DNA of 64,000 nucleotides from the NCBI RefSeq assembly GCF_028416575.1, contig NZ_JAMQKB010000014.1, positions 1 through 64,000 on the forward strand. The letters are read 5' to 3'. Both the position numbers and the translations under genes were made by a program. This document shows, piece after piece, positions 58,294 to 64,000 of the stretch (within the stretch, counting starts at the first letter, position 1; every line of letters begins with the position of its first letter). Source of the DNA: Terrihalobacillus insolitus. GTDB lineage: Bacteria; Bacillota; Bacilli; Bacillales; Amphibacillaceae. Under the pieces are notes generated by a model. That model made no database searches and was not told the DNA's origin. It was given only the letters and a program-made list of their open reading frames with translations.

Positions 58294-58322
58294 AGCACTC
58301 TGGGCCAAAGGCCTAGAGTGCT
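58294..58322 (-). terminator. pbuG: Riboswitch terminator in the pbuG leader
   Basis: AGCACTCTGGGCC, loop AAA, GGCCTAGAGTGCT with TTTTCTTTG following on the minus strand; located between aptamer and gene. Confidence 0.88.
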
Positions 58323-58374
58323 ACCAGACAACTATACTGAAAATTGCAATCCAAATAATCGCTATTGCAATTCA

Positions 58375-58445
58375 CCAGCGTAGTCAGACCATTTACGGTA
58401 GTCTGGTAGAAACTTATGGGCCTTATCCCCAAAATTATACGACGG
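58375..58445 (-). promoter_or_regulatory. pbuG: Purine riboswitch (guanine class) of pbuG
   Basis: Minus strand: P1 around 58438-58445 with 58375-58382, GTTTCTACCAGACTACCGTAAATGG core and closing GACTACG, with C at the ligand-specifying position, indicating guanine/hypoxanthine. Confidence 0.92.
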
Positions 58446-58483
58446 TTTTTATTCAATTTAATAATCCTATAAAGTACATTCTT

Positions 58484-58512
58484 ATCATACTAGTGACCAA
58501 AGCACTAGTCAA
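58484..58512 (-). promoter_or_regulatory. SigmaA promoter of pbuG
   Basis: Minus strand TTGACT (58507-58512), 17-base spacer, TATGAT (58484-58489), between the PurBoxes and the riboswitch. Confidence 0.8.
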
Positions 58513-58515
58513 GTA

Positions 58516-58559
58516 AAAAACGAATATTTTTTTATAAATTAATATAAATGTTCGTTAAA
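58516..58559. promoter_or_regulatory. PurR operator: two PurBoxes upstream of pbuG
   Basis: Plus-strand box AAAAACGAATATT (58516-58528) and minus-strand box TTTAACGAACATT (58547-58559). CGAA centres are 30 bases apart, identical to the purE operator; the first box is less perfect. Confidence 0.75.
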
Positions 58560-58589
58560 TGTGTGTTCTAGATGGAACATACACTTTAA

Positions 58590-58703
58590 ATGCGTGTTCA
58601 ATAAGTCAACGAAGCCTAGCTAATGTCTGACACGTCCTGTATCTAACACCGGATCAGCCCGTTGTGAGATGCACCACTTATCATTTGGTACCTTTCACCA
58701 TCC
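58590..58703 (+). repeat. Degenerate MITE-like repeat
   Basis: ATGCGTGTTCAATAAGTCAACGAAG at the left and GAGATGCACCACTTATCATTTGGTACCTTTCACCATCC at the right align with the ends and flank-proximal parts of the intact copies. The right inverted end has lost its GACTTTTTGAAC. It fills the gap between the pbuG regulatory region and the guaA stop. Confidence 0.65.
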
Positions 58704-58711
58704 GCATGAAA

Positions 58712-60247
58712 CTATTCCCATTCAATCGTTGCAGGTGGCTTACTTGTTACATCGTAAACAACGCGATTAATTCTCTCTACTTCATTTACAAGTCTAGTAG
58801 ATACCTTTTCTAATACGTCCCAAGGAATACGCGCCCAATCAGATGTCATCCCGTCGATCGACGTAACCGCGCGAATGCCGATCGTGTAGTCATAGGTACG
58901 CGCATCACCCATCACACCGACACTTCGGATATTCGGTAATACCGTAAAATACTGCCAAATATCTCTATCCAAGCCAGCAGTCTTAATTTCTTCTCTTAGG
59001 ATCGCATCTGATTCCCGAACGATTTCTAATTTCTCTTCGGTTACCTCACCAAGCACACGGATAGCAAGCCCTGGGCCTGGGAACGGCTGCCTCCAAACCA
59101 TTTCTTCAGGTATTCCAAGCTCCACACCTAACATTCTTACCTCGTCTTTAAATAGTGTATTCAACGGTTCGATCAACTCAAATTGCATGTTTTCTGGAAG
59201 ACCACCAACATTGTGGTGTGACTTTATTGTTTGAGCTGTTTCCGTTCCACTTTCGACGATATCCGTATAAAGTGTCCCTTGTGCGAGAAACTCAATTCCC
59301 TGCAGCTTGTCCGCCTCATCATCAAAAACATAGATAAATTCATTTCCAATGATTTTCCGCTTTTGTTCTGGATCGGATACACCTTTTAGTTTTCCGAGGA
59401 AGCGATCCTTTGCATTTACTTTTACAATGTTTATCTGGAACTCATCACGGAATGTTTCCATTACCATATCTGCTTCATTTTTGCGAAGTAATCCATGATC
59501 TACAAAAATACACGTTAACTGGTCCCCAATCGCCTTGTGCATTAGAACAGCGACAACAGATGAATCAACACCACCACTAAGGGCACAAAGAACTTTTTTA
59601 TCGCCCACTTTAGAGCGAATTTTTTCTACTTCTATATCGATGAAGTTCTCCATCGTCCAATTACCATCACATTGGCAAATATCAAACACAAACTGCTTTA
59701 ATAGTGGATTTCCAAATTCGGTATGCCTTACCTCAGGATGAAACTGAACACCATACATTCGTTTTTCAGGATGACTTATGGAAGCAATAGGGGTAGACGA
59801 GCTTGTTGCATCAATATGAAAACCATTAGGTGGTTCCATAATCTTATCACCATGACTCATCCAGACAACCTGTGACTCCGGTGTACCCTCAAACAATACC
59901 GAACCATTGGTTACTTGAATTTCTGCCTTACCATATTCCCGATCCAGAGCCCTTCTAACGTTTCCTCCAAAATGTTGCGTCATTAGCTGCATGCCATAAC
60001 AAATGCCTAGGATCGGAATACCTAGATCAAAAATGGCCTGATCGCAACGAAAGCTGTTTTCATCATACACACTATGCGGACCGCCCGATAAAATAATTCC
60101 CTTTGGATTCATTTCTGTGATTTCATCAACCGTTAACTGGTGGGAATGAAGTTCACTATAGACGCCAAACTCCCTTATTCTTCTCGTAATTAATTGATTA
60201 TATTGGCTGCCAAAGTCTAGTACAAGGATCATCTCATTCTGTTCCAT
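58712..60247 (-). CDS. guaA: GMP synthase (glutamine-hydrolysing)
   Basis: About 511 residues from ATG 60247 (GGGAGAT upstream). The N-terminal glutaminase has [17 protein letters not shown], the catalytic cysteine in [12 protein letters not shown] and His/Glu in [12 protein letters not shown]. The ATP-pyrophosphatase domain has [15 protein letters not shown] and the PP-loop, and the C-terminal dimerisation domain ends [11 protein letters not shown]. Converts XMP to GMP. Its leader carries a third guanine-type riboswitch, an end-product control point not found at B. subtilis guaA as far as I know. Confidence 0.95.
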   Translation of the reverse strand: MEQNEMILVLDFGSQYNQLITRRIREFGVYSELHSHQLTVDEITEMNPKGIILSGGPHSVYDENSFRCDQAIFDLGIPILGICYGMQLMTQHFGGNVRRALDREYGKAEIQVTNGSVLFEGTPESQVVWMSHGDKIMEPPNGFHIDATSSSTPIASISHPEKRMYGVQFHPEVRHTEFGNPLLKQFVFDICQCDGNWTMENFIDIEVEKIRSKVGDKKVLCALSGGVDSSVVAVLMHKAIGDQLTCIFVDHGLLRKNEADMVMETFRDEFQINIVKVNAKDRFLGKLKGVSDPEQKRKIIGNEFIYVFDDEADKLQGIEFLAQGTLYTDIVESGTETAQTIKSHHNVGGLPENMQFELIEPLNTLFKDEVRMLGVELGIPEEMVWRQPFPGPGLAIRVLGEVTEEKLEIVRESDAILREEIKTAGLDRDIWQYFTVLPNIRSVGVMGDARTYDYTIGIRAVTSIDGMTSDWARIPWDVLEKVSTRLVNEVERINRVVYDVTSKPPATIEWE

Positions 60248-60394
60248 ATCATCATCTCCCAAATCTAGTAATATCATTGGATTTTATAAACAAAGCATGT
60301 ATTAAAATTTTAAAAACTTTCATGTAAAGACCAAAATAACTATTTTCTTAAGAGCCAATCGACTCGATTTATAAATTACGAAAATACAAAAAAT

Positions 60395-60427
60395 GGATTT
60401 CTACCGTCAAAAAGAAGGCAGAAATCC
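60395..60427 (-). terminator. guaA: Riboswitch terminator in the guaA leader
   Basis: Minus strand GGATTTCTGCC ... GGTAGAAATCC followed by ATTTTTTG, 23 bases downstream of the aptamer. Confidence 0.88.
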
Positions 60428-60449
60428 AATCGTTTTCATCCGATTTCCA

Positions 60450-60520
60450 CCTTCATAGTCAAAGTATTTACGGTACTTTGGTAGAGACTCCTGACCCTTA
60501 TTATCAGGTATATATGAAGG
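60450..60520 (-). promoter_or_regulatory. guaA: Purine riboswitch (guanine class) of guaA
   Basis: Minus strand P1 CCTTCATA (60513-60520) with TATGAAGG (60450-60457); core GTCTCTACCAAAGTACCGTAAAT; closing GACTATG with C at the specificity position. Confidence 0.92.
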
Positions 60521-60544
60521 AAAAGGTCTATATGAATAGTTTTT

Positions 60545-60574
60545 ATTCTATCAACCAGATTAGCAGAAGGTCAA
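60545..60574 (-). promoter_or_regulatory. Candidate sigmaA promoter of guaA
   Basis: Minus strand TTGACC (60569-60574), 18-base spacer, TAGAAT (60545-60550), overlapping the end of the upstream transglutaminase gene. No PurBox pair was found near it. Confidence 0.6.
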
Positions 60575-62769
60575 GACAATGCATGCTTGATTAAATTTTG
60601 CCACAATTGCATAAGCATATGACGCTCTTTGTCATCATTTCCCTTACTATAAATAGTACGCTCATAATGATATGTTAATCTGCTCATTTCATTTGTTAGA
60701 AACCGTCGATCAACGTCTGTGGCAAACTCTCTCAACGTCTGTTCTTCCCTGCGTTTTAATCCTTTATGATCTAATACCTTTAACAAGTAGTGATACGCAT
60801 CCTGGAAAGAAGTAAAACCTTTCTGCTTTTGATACTTTTTCAATAAAAAAGCAGACATTAAATTGTATCGTTTTAAATAAATACCAAGTACTAAACTGAA
60901 TAGAATAACACCTACAAGTACCCATAGCCACCAGTTTTTAAGGAAATTAGACGATTGACTCTCAGTTTCTTTGCTACCTGTATCCTCCATCTCTAATCCT
61001 TGATTTGGTTTTTCTGGAGTGTCCTGATTACCAAGCGTCGGTTCCGCCTCTGGACTTGTTGTTTCATCATCCTCTCCTGGATTCGAATTCTCAACAAATT
61101 CCATCGGGTTCGAAAAGCCTTGCGTAGGCTCGAACGGAACCCACCCTACATTAGGGAAGTATACTTCCACCCAGGAATGGGCATTTGCGTTCGTGATTTG
61201 GTATACATTCCTATCCCCGCTTGCTTCTTGCACTTTCTCCCCACTTGTAAAACCTTTCACCCATCTTGTCGGAATACCAATTGACCTTAGCATTATAGCC
61301 ATTGAAGTAGAATAATTGTTGCAATAACCAATTTTTGTCTCAAATAGAAATTGATCAACGTAGTCCTGGTCAGCTGATGGAAATGGAACTCCTTCAAGCG
61401 AATATTCAAATCCGTTTTGATTGAAATACTGTTCGACTGCCTTTGCTTTTTCATACCTTGTATCCTCATCCTTCACCACTTGCATGGTAAGCTCCTTCAC
61501 CCTTTGCGGCAGAGATTCTGGAAGTTGCAAATATTGATTTCTAATTGGCTCAGGATCTGGACCGTTTGCTTCTAACAACTGATCAATTGAAAATGTCGGA
61601 TTTTCAAACGTTAATCTGTAATTGTATAAACCACTTTGCTGATCGCCCTGTATCGAAACGGCTTCCGAAGTAGCATCGAATAACATTTCAACATCGTTTG
61701 ATCCTTGTACACTTTCTATTCCATAAGGATAGACAAGCTTATAAAAAAAGGATTCTGGTTCAAAACCAATGACCGCCTCTGACTTCTCGGTCTCAACGTT
61801 TTCAGAAAACGTTTCAAGTGGAATTCTACCATTTTGCAATCCTTGTAAATTCTCTCTTCTGGATTGTTTCCAGCCTTTCCCTGTATATATATCCTTCGTC
61901 TCAATTCTCCAATATTGCTCCTCTTTCGTAACCGCCTGAAAGACTGGGGTTGTATCCTGTTGGAGAGAACCACCAAGCCTTGAGTCATCCTCGCCATAAC
62001 CTATTTTTTGCGTTACGGATCCTCCTACCCCACCGCTCCCTGCGTTTTCCGCAGTACTTTTTATAAATGGGACAGGGTCAGGCCATTGTGGGGCAAGCTT
62101 TGGTGCGGCATAACCAACAACACTGGAAAATAAGATCATGGCCACGAGCGGCAATACCCATGCTGGAGACCTTTTTATCCAATTCAAAGAAAGTGTTTCA
62201 TGATCCATTTCTTTAATAAAGGTAGAAATCCCCATAGCCAAAAGGGACACAACAAACGTTCGCACAATAGCCGCATCTCCATCATAAGTTGTGAATGTAT
62301 CTAGCACAGTTAAATAAACGAATGTTAATAGAACGAACAAAAATACACGTTTCGCCACAACAAACCAATAATGTAATAGATAACTCATCAACCATAGCAG
62401 AATTAAAAATAAGAAACTGCGAAACATGGGCGTCATGTCGCCCCATTGCTGGCTCGTAATTATGTCAAGATTGTATATCAAGTGTTGATAAATGAGTAGA
62501 AACCATTCTTTACTAAATAGTGCTTCTTGGATAAACAATCCGTCTAAAATATATACAAGTCCGACAAGTTTTAATGGTACAGAAAGCCACCACGAAAGAT
62601 TTAGCATTGAAACAAAGAAGCAAAATCCAGCGAACAGAACAAACAACGGAATGTTACTCGTATCCGTAATCTCTGCTAATGGTCTTAGCCACTCCGTAAA
62701 TAAAATAAATCCACATAAATATACAAGCATATGGTAGACATGATATGGTTGATTAAACATCTTCCCCAT
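60571..62769 (-). CDS. yebA: TgpA-type membrane transglutaminase-like protein (YebA)
   Basis: 732 residues, ATG behind GAGGTGA. Five to six N-terminal membrane segments (to ~210) are followed by an extracytoplasmic region with a transglutaminase-like core: catalytic Cys in TKIGYCNNYSTSMAIMLRS, His in ANAHSWVEVYF, and FEPTQGF as the acid position. A Pro/Glu/Thr-rich linker, one more membrane segment (WWLWVLVGVILFSLVLGIYL) and a cytoplasmic DUF4129 domain (FQDAYHYLLKVL...REFATDV) complete it. Family members act at the cell envelope with MoxR and DUF58 partners; no substrate is known. Overlaps DUF58 by one base. Confidence 0.88.
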   Translation of the reverse strand: MGKMFNQPYHVYHMLVYLCGFILFTEWLRPLAEITDTSNIPLFVLFAGFCFFVSMLNLSWWLSVPLKLVGLVYILDGLFIQEALFSKEWFLLIYQHLIYNLDIITSQQWGDMTPMFRSFLFLILLWLMSYLLHYWFVVAKRVFLFVLLTFVYLTVLDTFTTYDGDAAIVRTFVVSLLAMGISTFIKEMDHETLSLNWIKRSPAWVLPLVAMILFSSVVGYAAPKLAPQWPDPVPFIKSTAENAGSGGVGGSVTQKIGYGEDDSRLGGSLQQDTTPVFQAVTKEEQYWRIETKDIYTGKGWKQSRRENLQGLQNGRIPLETFSENVETEKSEAVIGFEPESFFYKLVYPYGIESVQGSNDVEMLFDATSEAVSIQGDQQSGLYNYRLTFENPTFSIDQLLEANGPDPEPIRNQYLQLPESLPQRVKELTMQVVKDEDTRYEKAKAVEQYFNQNGFEYSLEGVPFPSADQDYVDQFLFETKIGYCNNYSTSMAIMLRSIGIPTRWVKGFTSGEKVQEASGDRNVYQITNANAHSWVEVYFPNVGWVPFEPTQGFSNPMEFVENSNPGEDDETTSPEAEPTLGNQDTPEKPNQGLEMEDTGSKETESQSSNFLKNWWLWVLVGVILFSLVLGIYLKRYNLMSAFLLKKYQKQKGFTSFQDAYHYLLKVLDHKGLKRREEQTLREFATDVDRRFLTNEMSRLTYHYERTIYSKGNDDKERHMLMQLWQNLIKHALS

Positions 62770-64000
62770 TACGTGTTCACCTCAAATTTCCGCTTCATTA
62801 GCTGCTCCTCGGTAATCAAATTTACGATCACACCGCCTAAGGAAAGCTCTTGCATCATTCGTTTATCTACTTCGGTTATAGTAGAAGCTGGTTTAACGAA
62901 AAACAGTATGACTCTTTTACTTTTTAACCTTAATCGTTTGACCGTTTGTGTTACTTTTTCATTGAAATTGGTTAACACAATGATCATAACGAATCCATCA
63001 GACAGCTTCTGCATTTCGGTTTCCAGTTGTTCAGGAAAAGCAGTGGCCTTGCCTGGTCGAACCGTTGCCAAAAACCGGTTAACCGCCCCATGTTTTGCTG
63101 GATCTTGATGGTATGGGAAAAACGCCTTTTTACTCCCAATTGACATAAATGCAAGCTGTGTTGTAGACGTTTTTAATGCACCAAATATCGACGTGGCTAA
63201 TTCAACACTGGCCTCATACGATAATGGATTCAAACCATGGTAAAAAACAGAATCCAACACAAACAAAACATCCGTACTTTTCTCTTGTTCGTATTCCTTA
63301 GTCATGACCGCATTTTTTCTAGCAGTCGTTTTCCAATCAATCAAAGAAAAACGGTCCCCGGGTGCGTATTCCCTCACACCTGATACGACATTCGTCGTTC
63401 TTGCATGTGTTTGAAAAGAAGACGTGACCCCTTCCTCAAAGCTACTTACTTTATCTTTCAATTTTATCTCACGCTTAAATGGATAGGCCAGCACGTGATT
63501 GGTAAGATCAAATTGATGTTCCTTTTTAATAAATCCAAAAAAGTCCCCCGTTTTTACCTTTATTGCGTGAAAATGATGCTCTCCACGGGGGATTTGACTT
63601 AAGGAATAGTGGAATTTGATTGTCCGACTGAACCACGGAAAAGCAATCTTTTTAACGATTCTTTGCTCGAGTAATGCATCAGGACGATCCATATGCTTGA
63701 ATTTATCTATATGTGTATCCTTGCGATGAAGTGAGGCAGGTACTACTTCCTCCATAATGCAGTAATAGATAGGGAATGGAACCTTTCTATTTATAAAAAT
63801 ATCAACACGAACACTATCTCCTGCCTGGATCACTCGTTTCGAAAGCTTTCTTTCTATCTTCCACCTGGAGATTGGATAAAACAAAAGGAGAATCATATAG
63901 AATTGAACAGGTACAAAGCTGTAAAATAAAAACCAACTTACAAAGCCACCTTGAAACATCGCATATGCGAATAAGACAAAAAACAAAAGGAGAACATAAA
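62769..64000 (-). CDS. yeaD: DUF58 protein (YeaD), 5' end beyond the window
   Basis: At least 409 residues; the frame stays open to the right edge (YVLLLFFVLFAYAMFQGG), so the true start lies outside. Two N-terminal membrane segments, a beta-rich region, then the DUF58 core VSGVREYAPGDRFSLIDWKTTARKNAVMTKEYE and a vWA-like part with DVLFVLDSVFY. Second DUF58 gene of the window (the other is at 14658). In B. subtilis a MoxR gene (yeaC) precedes it and guaA lies downstream of yebA, matching this order. Confidence 0.9.
   Translation of the reverse strand, partial: YVLLLFFVLFAYAMFQGGFVSWFLFYSFVPVQFYMILLLFYPISRWKIERKLSKRVIQAGDSVRVDIFINRKVPFPIYYCIMEEVVPASLHRKDTHIDKFKHMDRPDALLEQRIVKKIAFPWFSRTIKFHYSLSQIPRGEHHFHAIKVKTGDFFGFIKKEHQFDLTNHVLAYPFKREIKLKDKVSSFEEGVTSSFQTHARTTNVVSGVREYAPGDRFSLIDWKTTARKNAVMTKEYEQEKSTDVLFVLDSVFYHGLNPLSYEASVELATSIFGALKTSTTQLAFMSIGSKKAFFPYHQDPAKHGAVNRFLATVRPGKATAFPEQLETEMQKLSDGFVMIIVLTNFNEKVTQTVKRLRLKSKRVILFFVKPASTITEVDKRMMQELSLGGVIVNLITEEQLMKRKFEVNT

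Overview
The window is a chromosomal segment of a low-GC Gram-positive, almost certainly a Bacillaceae member of the Oceanobacillus/Virgibacillus/Lentibacillus kind. This is inferred from protein character, AGGAGG-type ribosome binding sites, frequent TTG/GTG starts, a purine riboswitch and T-box repertoire, and gene order. From right to left the core follows the Bacillus subtilis order yeaD-yebA-guaA-pbuG-yebE-yebG-purEKBCSQLFMNHD-yerA-yerB-yerC-pcrB-pcrA-ligA-camS-gatCAB-dagK-rlmCD. No rRNA, tRNA, prophage or CRISPR array was seen.

Layout. (1) 1-9.5 kb is an accessory, decaying zone: truncated or frameshifted genes (aminoglycoside phosphotransferase-like, GNAT, HIT, MmcQ/YjbR, DUF3990, HsdR tail, a PIN protein lacking its N-terminus), a YefM/RelE-type toxin-antitoxin pair, an XRE gene beside a broken partner, a PC4-like YdbC protein, and four copies of a ~60-bp palindrome, several of them at gene breakpoints. 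(2) 9.3-11 kb holds a secreted protein with a palindrome-covered promoter, convergent with a TetR regulator. (3) 11-21 kb holds rlmCD, an RDD protein, a MoxR-DUF58-DUF4350-DUF4129 membrane module with a SpoIIM-like gene facing it, and dagK. (4) 21.1-22.6 kb is a gene-free array of seven and a half ~194-bp tandem repeats. (5) 22.6-29.4 kb holds gatCAB, then a two-gene cassette of an HTH-TPR (RRNPP-type) regulator and a 69-residue exported precursor containing the same nonapeptide three times, then pruA. (6) 29.5-39.5 kb holds camS, ligA, pcrA, pcrB, yerC, yerB and yerA. (7) 39.7-52.8 kb is the complete twelve-gene purine operon under paired PurBoxes and a guanine-type riboswitch. (8) 52.8-64 kb holds yebG/yebE, a small heat-shock protein, proBA under a proline T-box, pbuG and guaA each with their own guanine-type riboswitch, and a second DUF58-transglutaminase module that runs off the right edge.

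How it works together. PurR (operators) and guanine/hypoxanthine (riboswitches) jointly control synthesis (pur), salvage uptake (pbuG) and GMP formation (guaA). GatCAB, RlmCD, LigA and PcrA are housekeeping. Superimposed is a family of 155-285-bp MITE-like elements with TGTTCAAAAAGTC inverted ends, seen as four well-preserved copies, one degenerate copy and two footprints, including one between purK and purB.

The best candidate for an undescribed system is the regulator-pheromone pair at 26056-27547. The three copies of its putative signal are identical in protein but differ synonymously at eight of nine codons, which points to selection for the peptide itself.
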